A model generated the notes under the pieces. The model was given only the letters and a program-made list of their open reading frames with translations, was not told the DNA's origin and did not search any database. Position numbers and translations under genes: made by a program. Shown here piece after piece: positions 27,723 through 38,928 of a stretch of DNA of 64,000 nucleotides. The stretch's first letter is position 1; each line of letters begins with the position of its first letter. The DNA is from Megamerina dolium (Eukaryota; Arthropoda; Insecta; Diptera; Megamerinidae). Location of the stretch: positions 92,036,136 through 92,100,135 of the forward strand of contig OY978525.1 of assembly GCA_963854835.1 (NCBI GenBank). The letters run 5' to 3'.

Positions 27723-29544
27723 TTTGCAATCGATGCAAATTATTCAGTGCAGCTTATGTTACTAAATGATTTTCGTCAAGCACCATTTCGCTGTCACTGC
27801 TCGGAGAGGATCAGAAGGTTTAATGGATTATTGTGTAGACATTCAACTGGCATCGATGCTGTTGAAACGTCATCCCACTTTATGTTTCATACAAAAATAC
27901 GTTAAGAAGTTAAAGTATTTTCTATTAAAATCGATATTAAATTCGGTATTAATTCAATATTTCAGTAGATATTGTATAAAAATGAATTCACTGCATTTTT
28001 CAATTACAAATTAAATAGTTCAAAATACTCGGAAGCACATTATGCCAAATAGACAACATCATTTTTAAATGTTATCACATTAAAAGGAACGGAAAACAGT
28101 ACACAACCAGATGAGCATCCTAAATTCTACCAATGGTATTGTTTTTCTACTAACTACATATAGTATGGTTACAGTTACTTTTCCCATTTTGTATTTTTTA
28201 TTTTTGTACATACTTTGTCTTCAACCGATAGTGTGTGCTGTGTGAGTCCATTTAAGTCACCATATTGTTTAGCGTTGGTGGTGTTATACTTATTTCGCAT
28301 ATTCTTACAATGTCATTACTTAAATGCAGCAACAACAACAACAACAACAACAACTGATTTTATATCCATGTACGAATATTTCTTCCTACAATTGCTCTAT
28401 GCAGTACGTTCTTCTCAGACTTCTTTTGCATCGCGATGAATGAATGCGTCTTAGCAATAGTTATCGTTGCTGTTGTTGCCGCCGTCGTTGTTGTTGTTGT
28501 TGGTACTGTCTATGTATATGATTGTTGGACACACTCATTTCCGTTAGCAACATTTGACCAAAAATGCATTTTCGTTATTTTGACTGCAGCTGCGCCAAAG
28601 CTGCTTAAATGCCACACACCGAAAGTACTCATATTGCGACGATATACTATATAGGTAGTACTATATAGTAAACTACTACTACTACTATGACTACTATCTC
28701 ATACAACCATTACTCCTACTGTATACAAACATACTATTCCATACTACTACTTTTGCAAATGGACCATCGATTGTGTCACTGCTATATAATAATACCTAGG
28801 GTGGATGGAGTCGTTGCTGCTGTTGCTGCTCTTCGTTGGTATCGTAAATGCTGTACGTAAGTAGTTGGCGTCCATTTCAAGTGTTAATTTATGGCAACAT
28901 TTAGTACTTTCATACTTAGTTGGTTCACTGCTGCTGTTTCTGTATATACCTTACATATATATATCTATGCATATATATAGATATATATTATCTAATATAT
29001 CTGTAATAGTGTAAATAGTTGGTTACACTATTTACTACTTCCATATAACACAATTTCTTCTTGTCGCTATTTGTATTTTGCTTGTTTATTATTTGTTCGT
29101 TCTTTTTACATTTAGAATATATATTAGGTGTTGACTTTAATAGTAAGTACATCTACGTATACGATTATATGTATATATACTATAGACTATATGCGTTTGA
29201 ATGTCAGTTGGATGCTTTTACATTTAGTAATTCATTTTTTATGCAATATGGTGTTAATGAGTTCAAGAGATTGTTTTAGTTGTATATTTTTTTGTAAATT
29301 TTTCTTATTGTAGAGGAATAAAAACATTTTAAATAAGTGTTGGCAAAATTTCATCAGCTGAAAGGGTTTGGTTCTTCATGAGCATTTTACTAAACATTTT
29401 AAATCACTTTAGCGAATATATTTAAAAATGCAGCTGGGCAGTAGTATATCTACGAATATTGCCTTCTAGAAAGAATTTAACCTAACTAACATAATTAACT
29501 TCGGTATAGCCGACTCAATACCTTGGTTTTTCACATATATAAAC

Positions 29545-29680
29545 TATTTTCTTTCGAATGGTGTCAACCAACCACAAATTTTTATGAAATAACTTCAAAT
29601 AAAACTCTGTGACTAAGATCAGAAAAGTTACGTCACAACGGCACTGCCATTAAAAGTCGGCTGTATTAAATAAGTCTGCA
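29545..29680 (+). mobile_element. tRNA-derived SINE, copy 3 (5'-truncated)
   Basis: This contains only the body of the SINE seen at 6.0 and 44.4 kb: TTTCGAATGGTGTCAACCA, a degraded ATTTTTATGAAATAAC block, ACTCTGTGACTAAGATCAGAAAA, then ACTGCCATTAAAAGTCGGCTG...ATAAGT. The tRNA-like head is missing or unrecognisable. It is the most diverged of the four copies. Confidence 0.65.
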
Positions 29681-30761
29681 TACATTATATTAGGGAAAAA
29701 TCTCATTCGAGCTTAATAATAATCCAAGAAAGTGATACTTTTGATGTTGAAAAAATACCTAAACTCAAACTGCTTTTATTCAATATCAATGCGAGTCAAC
29801 AAAACTGAATTGCATACAAATTTGTTCGATTTTGAAACACATTATCTTATTGATGTAATAAAAAAAGGGTCTATAAGAACATAGGAATCAGGTTTTGAAT
29901 TTTTAAATATTCTTTGATCTTTCTGTTCTTTTAGAAAAGCTTCTATTAAAACACAAAGGGACTTATACTTGAATAATAGTTAATATCTAAATATAAATGT
30001 AAAAAAAAACAGCTACACCGTGAAGCTTAGATATTTACATTTATGTACAGATGTATTCAAATTTTGTAACAAAACTTTGCACACTTCAATTTCCAAACCT
30101 ATATTGTTTTATGTACATGTTTATATGCAGTGTATAGAAATGTATATGAAACGTGTATATACGTGCCATCAAAAAACACATATCAGTAGCAACCAGAAAA
30201 GAGTGTGGCTAATAAAAACCGCAATCATTTGTTTGCATGTTTGCTCACTTCGGGCGCGTTTATTCAACACCAACATCAATACCATCGTCATCGTTGCTAT
30301 CATCGATAAACGTTGGTGGAATAAATGGTATTGATGAGATGGTCTATTGGTCGAATTGTTCAATAGTTCAATTGTTATATGTATGTATGTAGGTATATAT
30401 CAAGGAAGTTTCCCTACAATGGCTCAAATATATTGTTGTCTCTCATGCATTCATTCATTCATTCATTCATTCATTCATTGTCACACTATATTATGAATGT
30501 ACAATTAGATAATGGTAATGGTGATTGTGAATGTTATGCTGTTGGCGCTCGCTATTGTCAACACAATATATACATATGTATGTGTGTAGCAATCTAATTG
30601 CACAAGAACGTATGTAAATATATTTACTTAATATATGTATGTATATGACTGCGTGTAAAGTTAGCTAACCAAATGTACCATTTATGTACGAGCGCATATA
30701 CGAAAGTAGATCAGTGTTGACAGTAGCCATTCGAATTGCCTTTGGTACTTCCATTTAACAG
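29681..30761. other. Non-coding stretch
   Basis: No gene is supported. A (CATT)n microsatellite is at about 30448-30480. CATATGTATG-type repeats are frequent from 30565 to 30650. A short polypyrimidine-rich run and AG at 30740-30761 lead into the exon-like block listed next. Confidence 0.5.
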
Positions 30762-30817
30762 GCAACAACAGCTAACGCCAACACCATATCCAAATATGTC
30801 ATTGAGAGGATCACAAT
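30762..30817 (+). other. Possible internal coding exon, gene unknown
   Basis: A 56-bp block lies between CTTCCATTTAACAG (acceptor) and TGTAAGTATA (strong donor). In one frame it reads QQQLTPTPYPNMSLRGSQ, with codon use unlike the AT-rich flanks. It would enter with one base completing a codon and leave with one base over. The Gln/Pro/Thr character suits an unstructured region of a large regulatory or cytoplasmic protein. I do not recognise the gene. If real, the surrounding tens of kilobases could be introns of that gene. The chance of a false positive is considerable because the only support is splice sites plus composition. Confidence 0.35.
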
Positions 30818-31676
30818 GTAAGTATATGAGTGAATTTTTCTCCCCCTCTTTGTGTTTTGCTATTTTGATTTATATGTATATAAACATACATATTAGATAT
30901 ATAGGGTACATATGTATGTATACGTAGCCTTATAGTGTGTATACGTCATTTTTTCATCAATGTGAAATGAAACGAAACGAAAATTTTGATACTTGATAAT
31001 GATGGTAGTAATCGTCGTGGTGATAAGGTTGAGGTTTTAAGTTTACCTCTACGTTCGTCTGTATCAAATCAATTTCAATACTGAAATATGTAGAATATAT
31101 GTTTTTTTTTTAATTAAAAAATTTATATGAAATTCATGGGTCAATTTTAATTAAAATGCTATACCTTTATATGTATGTGGTGAACTGCATGTTAACGTCG
31201 ACACAAATAAATATTTTTTACACAAAATAAATACAAAATATAGAAAGATACATTCATGAATCCATAAAAAAATTAGTATGACCATAATTAATATGCACAA
31301 AATGAATGTGTTTTTTCTTTAATATTGCCTACATTTAGGCATGAAATGCAATATAAGGTATGTACAATTGAGTGTTGCCAGATCCACTATATAGCAGATT
31401 TTATTTACATATATTGCTATTTTGAAGTCATATTGATATAATGTTACATTTTTTACGCAGTACAGTACTCCAGATTATTATTTCAATTGAAACTAAGCAC
31501 AATGCAAAGTGTCTCGAATTGATGTTGTTTTATTTCAATGAATCTTGATATATAGTAAATTTAGGGTATTTAATATTAAAACTTTAAATACTTAATTTTT
31601 GACGTTTTTGATACAATGTGGTAGCCAAAGGAGTAATCCTGTATTAATTAATTACTTTCAACAAAATTGATGTAAT
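30818..31676. other. Non-coding stretch
   Basis: AT-rich sequence with CATATGTATG repeats and a T run near 31101. I see nothing else in it. Confidence 0.6.
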
Positions 31677-31937
31677 TATGATGATGAGACATCCCTACAC
31701 CTAATCACAGAATGTCCAGCCCTAATCCATGTGAGGAAACAAACACTTGGGAGGGCACTATTACAGACAACCTATCTGTCTGAACTTGAACTCACAAGAA
31801 TCAAAACGTTCTTTGAGAAAATAGGAGGATATAATCTCTTTCAGTATTAAACTCGGGTATGGCACATTAGTTCGGAACGGACGCAGTTCCATAGACAGCA
31901 AGTTTCTAGCCCTCACCAATCTAATCTAATCTACCCT
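31677..31937 (+). mobile_element. LINE 3' end with (TAATC)n tail
   Basis: The plus-strand frame reads DETSLHLITECPAL then ELTRIKTFFEKIGGYNLF and a stop, the usual C-terminal tail (after RNase H) of I/R1/LOA-type LINEs. A short 3' UTR follows (GGTATGGCACATTAG, GGACGCAGTTCCATAG, CCCTCACC) and ends in AATCTAATCTAATCT. The tail repeat is the same as that of the 19.4-kb fragment. It is strongly 5'-truncated, which is typical of LINE insertion. Confidence 0.8.
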
Positions 31938-32269
31938 TCCTTCATGGAGTTTGCAACGCAATGCAGGCAGTTACTTTTCTGTACCTACCATTATAAAAAT
32001 TGTAATTAACGTCAAATTAAAAAAAAATTAAATGGATTGTTTGTATTAAATTGCAGCATAATTGCAGAGACAAAACTTTTAATTTAATTCATAATTTTAT
32101 TATCGTCGTTCTGGTGTTCGAAAATTCGAATACAATAATATTTTGAATAGATGACAGCATTGGTACTCAGAGTGCATATTTTATTTACTAGAGGTATGTA
32201 CGGTTACCAAAAATTTACTTGATTCGGTACCCCTATTTAATTCTCATTTACGTTAGTTATACGTACGAT

Positions 32270-32600
32270 AATACTCAGTCACTGTCAAAATCAGAGCCAT
32301 TGTCTTTAAAAAGTGTCATAAAATCAATTTTTTTCGACAAAAAAGCGGATTATGTCTTAACACAGGGTCCTTTTAGCTTTTACCTAAATCGGAAAAACGT
32401 GGTGGATGGGGTGATAGTTCTCTTTGTCTTAATGGAAGAGTAATTTCCCCTTCGTCAAATGTGGTTGTTTTTGCTTCAAATAAATGTCGAATCTGTCAAC
32501 CATCTGTACATAATATTCGCTGGTGATCGTTTTATCCTTTTCAGGGTAGTCGATGTGAAAATTTATTCTTTCATAAAGAACACATTAAGTGTAGCGGAAA
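32270..32600 (-). mobile_element. Mariner (SETMAR-like) transposase relic
   Basis: From about 32575 on the minus strand: FHIDYPEKDKTITSEYYVQMVDRF, then KQPHLTKGKL, then a degraded LFH-stop-DKENYH that corresponds to the LFHQDNA block with the second catalytic Asp. This order is typical of the mariner lineage related to the human SETMAR transposase domain. The rest has decayed: a stop lies inside the catalytic motif and no third motif is visible. It is unlike the mariner relics at 16.4 and 46.9 kb in detail, so it is a separate lineage. Confidence 0.7.
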
Positions 32601-32999
32601 GTCACCAAAACACCGTATACAAGAATAATTATTAACAAAAGGAAAAAAAAAAGAATTAAATCAATTGTCACTAATTTCTTCATACAATACTTATTTCAGA
32701 GATCTAGTATAACTTAGAATTCGAAAACTCATGTAAAAACTCATGTTTTGAGTTGTGTCATTACATTTAAGATCTCAACTACACATATCTGGCATCACTA
32801 ACTACTTGCCAAAATACAAAATTGAAATAGAATAGAATACAAACTATATAATATCTACATGTATAAAAAATATAATAAATACAAAAATTCATCACAAAAA
32901 AAAAAGCATTGCGATTCACAACCAAAAAGATCCAAACCCACAAAATATGTTACGAAATATCAGTATAACAAAAACAATAGCAACATGAATATGGCACAA

Positions 33000-33040
<41 letters not shown>

Positions 33041-35261
33041 TCAATAATAAACATAAGGTCGCTGGCATACGCCATTCATATGCATGTTGCATGGTATCAT
33101 ACTATCTGATGGGCATTATCCATATGACACATGCATGAAAGCATGCATAAGGCTATTCATGCTCATATATGCTATACATACATTTGTCCTCAAATGTCTG
33201 TAAATAGACATACATACATACCTACACATCCATATATAGATTTCATGTTAATACATGTGTGGCTGCATCTGTGTGCAATTTATTGCGTTATCAATAAAGT
33301 GTATAAATATTGTGGTTATTGTGGCATGATAACGGTTTTTAAAATATCAACACTGATGATAGCCAGTGGCATTTTATCTCAACTGCTGACTAGCTGGACT
33401 GTCAACCAGCCAGCCAAAAGCAACCACATGGCATGGTGGATGCTTGTCTTTTGCTCTTGTCAATATTATACATATGTGTGTGTGAGTGCATACAGCCGTT
33501 GTTGTATATTGTTGTTGTATAGTAAACTCTCGTTTATTCGTACGTGCATGTTTCTGTATCGTACATATATGTGTTAATTAAAATAAAACTTTACGCTTTT
33601 CATTCATTCATATTGTTGATGTGCAAAATGAACAAACTCACATCGTACACACACACACACATGCATACATACGTATATAAAACTGCGATTTTTGATTGTA
33701 TTTAATTTACACATGAACATGAACATAGTGTTGATAAAATGTGGCAACATATTGCAATTAACTGATTAAAAGCATTTGCAACACACACACACACACATAC
33801 ACACACACATGCGCACAAACACAACACAACATAATTCGGTTTCTTTGTTCCTCACATAATATACCAACATTTATATAAATAAATACATATAAATGAAAAT
33901 ATGTGTTAATGTATATGTACTATTACCTTCTCTTTTTACTATTGCTATATGTATGATAATATGAACGTATGTAAATATATCTGATATGCAGCTGAGGCAT
34001 ATTGATAAATAATGTAAAATAATTAAAATAATTGAGCATTTCATGAGTACAACAACAACATGCAAATTACAGAAGAGCACTTAATTGGAATAATTTGTTG
34101 TGTATTACAATACTTACATATCTACATAAATACTCACATACTGATAGCATGTGTAGTAGTAGCAGTAGTAGCAGTATTGGCGGGATGATATATGGCTAAA
34201 TGTGTGCATAGTAATAGTGAGTAATATACATACATAGGAATTTGTAGTTATATATGCATATTTATATATTTATACATATACCCAAAGAGGCAAATCTCGC
34301 TAAGTGAACTAAAAAAAGATAAATTTTCTATTTGAAAAAAAAAATATAAATATTTTCCCTTTCAAAAATAGTTAATAAAATTCCCATATATTAATTTTTA
34401 TAAATATTTCTTCATTTATAAATATTTCTTCATTTGCTGTTTGAGAGCCTTGAAAGGATCACAAAGGGAGCTCCTAATGCTCCTTAGAGCTGAGGCGGTC
34501 ATAGTGTAATTTCACGTGGATCCAAGGAAATTCAAAAGGAAGGAGATGTACACATTTTCCCGCTGGGTACCTTCGAACGTTATGTACATTTGTACCTACA
34601 TGTTCATGAGAAATAAACATTTCCTGTTCAGCCGGAAATTAATTGAAATTCTCTGCGGAATAATAATGATAATATTTAATAACACAGCACAAAAAAAAAA
34701 AAAACTAGGCAAGCAATCGCGATGTTATAGCCGGTGGTATTAGTATTGTGTATGCAAAATCTATGTCAATTGCTTATTGATAAATTATAAGATGTGAACA
34801 ATCATTTGAATGATTATGGATTAGTAGTGTAAATTTGTCCATTTAAATGATCACGGATAATTACATTTTACTTAAATTAACATATATGTGTATGCTTGTT
34901 TACTTGTGATACAGAGTTTTTCACTTTTAGGTTCACCAGTGCTTTAGTTATCCACGAATGTTCCACTCTCCTCTCTTCGTTGCTATCCATCATCGAGATC
35001 CAAATAAGAAATTGCAATACTCTCAGCTAATGACAGTAGAGTCTGACCCACGATCATCGGGGTGCACCACCTATTGGTATACTGGCGACAACAGTAGCAG
35101 AGGCAGGAAGAAAGGATATTGGGCACATGGTAGGAGATAAAGCTAATGCCTACAACATCGCTTGGGGAAGCACTGGAACAAGCGAAAGGGGTGAGTCACT
35201 TTTTGAATTCATTCTAATTACTAACCTCTTATATTCAATATTAGAGATATGCTGACATACA
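32601..35261. other. Non-coding stretch
   Basis: No gene is supported. CA microsatellites lie at about 33005-33040, 33648-33660 and 33781-33810. A short tandem repeat of an 18-bp unit (TATAAATATTTCTTCATT) occurs twice at about 34399-34434. A more GC-rich block at 34440-34560 and another at 34930-35190 may be old transposon sequence, but I cannot assign them. Confidence 0.5.
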
Positions 35262-36750
35262 TTACTAACAACCACCAGGAGGCTCTGAACACTTGAAACT
35301 CATTCTCTGATCACCGCTATATCAATTTTAACTATAACACTCAGGTTCAGGGCCGAATCTTTTCAGTATCAAATATATCAACAATAGAAAGTCCTTGAAC
35401 TTGAGGTACTACGCATTGATCGTCTTCAGGTACCTTCAATAATATTTTTCTAGGGGCGTATTCATAGAGGCGCTATCTAAACTATCTATCTAAAGTTGAA
35501 CGTTCCTTAAGGGATATGATAGGCCTTATGTTGATTCAGTGACGTAGCAAGGATTTTGGCAGGGGGGGAAGTAGGATGAAAAAAATGAATAAGTAGCAAA
35601 TTTTAATGAATGATTTTTAAATATTTATATATTATAAATTTTCTTTTGAACAAGTCCATCGGCCAAGGGACTTCCCCTGGCTTCGCCACTGTGTTGACTC
35701 ATGTTGGGAAATATTAGCAAAACACATGCTTACCGGTGGACTATATTCACACGGAAATACAAAACCCTCAATTAGGTGAATTCGTTTGAGCTTTTTGTAT
35801 GTAGCTAGATATCGTACCTACGCCTTGTCCTTAACAAAAAACTTAATTGAACGAGCACGTAACAAGAAATAAAAAAAAATGAAACCCTGTGCCATATATT
35901 GGCTCTACAGAGCTATGGTGAGACCAATTGTACTGTATATGATCGCCGTCTGGTGGATGGTACACGATAGGTCCAAATAATAAATAATGGGGAATGTCCA
36001 AATATTGGCTTCTTTCTGCATTACATGGGTAACTTAGCAAGTCCTCCACCAAATCACTGAGTACCTGATTAGCGACAATAACTTTTACTCACAAATTCGG
36101 ATAGAATGGACTAGGAGTATGGGAATACACATTTCAATGAAACAATCCACTTCCTCATTGACGGATCTAAACTTGACGGACGAGTAGGATCAGGAGTATT
36201 TTGTTTAATTTAGTTCGAATTCACATTGACGGACCGCTGCAGTGTTTTTCAAACAGAGCCGCCGGCAATTCATGAAATAGTGAAGTGGCTTCATTATATC
36301 GGTAGAATCAGTTTACCTGAATTCATCAGTAGCTCATAACTACAGAACATCTCTTACCGAAATGTCCGAGCAGTTCAACATTCACCTTATATGGGTGCCA
36401 GGGCATAGGAACATACCAGGGAACGAGACCGTGGATGAGCTAGCAAAGAAGGATACAAAGCTACAAGTTCTTTCTGATAAAGGAATTATTGGCAGTCCAA
36501 GTAAGCTACGCATCACAGCACTTGATAATTGTCAGAGATGCGGCGACGAGGAAGAACCAGGGTCCATTTTACGCTTTACCCGAAGCAAAGGTTTATTTCA
36601 AAGGTAAATGGTAGCCCACCTCCTGCATGACAACGCATGAGTGCAACTGGACAGTCGCCTCAACCGAACTCAACATAATACGCTATTGAGTGTCGCACTG
36701 TCAAAAACTGCTTCAGATTAGGTTCGATTGCAGTTTAAGATGGGGCCATT
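35262..36750 (+). mobile_element. Decayed LINE: endonuclease end to RNase H
   Basis: FSDHRYINFNY (about 35306-35338) is the C-terminal SDHR motif of the APE-type endonuclease. WLYRAMVRPIVLYMIAVWWM (about 35896-35955) is the segment after the reverse transcriptase. FLIDGSKLDGRVGSGVFC (about 36150-36204) is the start of RNase H, and the open frame 36362-36607 holds HLIWVPGHRNIPGNETVDELAKK, its end. The order is right, but the reverse transcriptase core is missing between 35340 and 35890, where a 155-bp MITE sits instead. Many stops and frameshifts show that it is dead. Layout fits the I/R1/LOA group. Confidence 0.8.
35537..35691. mobile_element. hAT-like MITE, 155 bp
   Basis: Terminal inverted repeats CAGTGACGTAGCAAGG (left) and, on the reverse strand of the right end, CAGTGGCGAAGCCAGG match at 13 of 16 positions. 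The flanks are TGTTGATT (35529-35536) and TGTTGACT (35692-35699), an 8-bp target-site duplication with one mismatch. CAGTG-type ends with 8-bp duplications are characteristic of the hAT superfamily. It is non-coding, so its transposase must have come from elsewhere. It is inserted within the decayed LINE at 35.3-36.75 kb. Confidence 0.8.
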
Positions 36751-38590
36751 TGATCATACAACACATCCTAAGCTCTGTGTGAAGCAAAATAGCTTCCTTT
36801 TGGCATTTTGTTCTGTTCCCTGTGAAGTTCGCTGTCTAGGTAAATAATACTATGGTGTGCTAGTGCAGCTGATTCACGTATCTCCTAATGTCTTCGCTTT
36901 AGAATTAATTACCAATAACATAAGCTGCCTTATGATTAACAAAAATATGATGGATCTGTCTCTTTTCTGTCTACTCTAAGGGTCGAGGTGCTTTGATAAT
37001 AAATTACCGCGTTGCCTATGTTTTTTGGGAGAATACATTTCAATTCCACAACGCTGCATAGTTCGAATCATACCATTTGGGTTGCCTACTTACTAAAAAA
37101 GGCATCATCACTATGGAGTATCGATCATATCATCATATATAGCCAGAAACTAAATTTTTCTCTTCTTCAAAGTCCCCCATTCAATTATGAAAATACCGTC
37201 ATTGTCCATAAACATCCATAATCTGAGGACAACACCATCTTATAAGAGTGCATCGTAAAAAAGAATAATTCCATATAAAACAGAATCACATAATTAATTA
37301 ATAAATAATTAGCTATGGGCTTTTATCAGTCCCAAATAAAGCAAAGTTGATCCATTTCGCCGATGGTATTTAATTCAGTCATTCCAAGTTGAATAGAACA
37401 ATTGCGTTCTCACTATTCATTTGTTCATCAATTGAATTCTTTCCTCCTATTAACTACAGTATAGAAAGTGACAATCAATGGTGGTCAAATAAATACGAAA
37501 ATTTGCTAATTATTGCTTCATCAATTCAATCAATTCAATAATTATTACTATTGTTGTTCGGCAATACAATGCAATTTGTCATTCAAGTTCTCCACTTACC
37601 ATTGCTCAATTTCAATTTCAATGAAATCGAATTCGATTCGAAGGTACACCAACGCATATAAAAGCATCTATTATTCATTGGCAATAACAATTTATTTGTT
37701 AATTCTACAATGATTTTTCGAAACCGATTGACCGATTGATATAGACATATTAAACCCACGCACATATACTCTGCAACAAATGCCACAAATCATTTGTAAC
37801 TACTGCTCTTTATAATTGTATTATTTATTCAGCACTTACATGTGAACTGCTTCATACCCATCAAAATGTTAATGCTATACATGTGAAAATTATTATTGTC
37901 ACGAGAACTGGTAATGATGTTTTATTGCAAATCAGTATAGGTGTGTAAGTACATATGTGTGTGTGTGTGTGTATAAATGTCACAATGGTATATTCACAGT
38001 AAATATATATATAATCCATACAAAATATGTACATACATAAATTGACAACTACCAATTTCACAAATTAATCAATTAAGCAGAAGCTAAAACAAAGCCACGC
38101 AAAAAAAAAATGCTACTAATGAGCATATAATAGTGTGAAAAGAGCAATAAACACGCATCCACATGCTTGGAGTAACATGAATGTCTCTACTCATCCATAC
38201 AAGTATAGCATGTATGTAGTAGATAGTACATGAGTGATAATACATGTCACTGACGAACCGTATCGATAAACAGTTGTGAGTGTATTAATTTTACTATCAC
38301 ATTAACACCTCAGAAAAATAGAAAAACATATTTTAAAACCAATAGGTAGGTATACCGTATGTGCTAATGTGTAATGTGTTGAAAGTTACAGAGCAAATAA
38401 AAACAAATAAAATTCAACAAAAGTTTGGATTCTAAGAAAATAAAATAATGAAGAAAAAAAATAGAATGAGTGAATGGAGACAAACAAATTCATGATGTCG
38501 AAATTTTGATCAATGAAAGTTAAACAAATTGATTTAACAAATATTTATTGTACTAAAGTTACAATGAGTACTGGTTATTAACGTATGTTA
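36751..38590. other. Non-coding stretch
   Basis: No gene is supported. GT repeat at about 37957-37972. A run of TCAATTCAAT-type repeats lies at 37520-37545. The open frames at 37012-37221 and 37513-37713 show no recognisable domain. Confidence 0.55.
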
Positions 38591-38928
38591 CATTAGAGAT
38601 GTTCACATTCAGATGTTTAGAGAGATTTAAATCAAATATACTTTTTTAATGGTGTAAAATTGCATCCTCTTAATGTTATTTGTAGATAAATTGTAGAACT
38701 AAGATTTATGACGACATTTTTTAGAACATCTTAACCACTCATATCCAATTTTCAGAAGTATTTTTACATCTTTGTTTCCCAAAATTCTAACAAATGTCAT
38801 CAAACCAGCGCTTCTAAGATCATAGTGTTCTAAAATAGCTAAACTGAAAACTTTTTTTACAACAACTTTATCCGCATTGAAAAAGTCGAATTCAAGAAAT
38901 CTCATATTTGATTTGAACATCTCTAATG
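38591..38928. mobile_element. Element with 15-bp terminal inverted repeats
   Basis: CATTAGAGATGTTCA (38591-38605) and TGAACATCTCTAATG (38914-38928) are exact reverse complements 338 bp apart. TAGAGATG ends occur in some hAT-type transposons, but I cannot find a clean target-site duplication (left flank ACGTATGTTA, right flank TATACGTACA). A 73-codon minus-strand frame (38699-38920) runs through it and ends in a basic RCSKKCRHKS tail; it has no domain I recognise and may be a remnant of a transposase or chance. Confidence 0.6.

Larger units (their letters stand above)
20141..29544. other. Long non-coding stretch
   Basis: Over 9 kb with no supported gene. Contents seen: hairpins at 22224-22255 and 27698-27722; CA run at about 23649-23664; (TAA)n at about 24904-24932; GAT triplets at 25039-25056; (CAA)n at about 28330-28354; TTG runs at about 28486-28503; a TA-rich block at 28955-28990; an inverted repeat ACTATATAG/CTATATAGT near 28647-28672. 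Open frames here are low-complexity (Phe/Leu/Ser from poly-T, Asn/Met/Ile from AAT/GAT). The segments 21590-22450 and 26590-26800 have a more mixed composition and may be old transposon remains that I cannot name. Confidence 0.55.

Noticed and set aside
28800..28853. Possible exon before ACGTAAGTAG
   Set aside because: The sequence is a GTT/GCT triplet-rich run with a weak acceptor, and its composition explains the open frame.
33005..33810. CA repeats as a possible CRISPR-like or regulatory array
   Set aside because: They are plain dinucleotide microsatellites without spacers.
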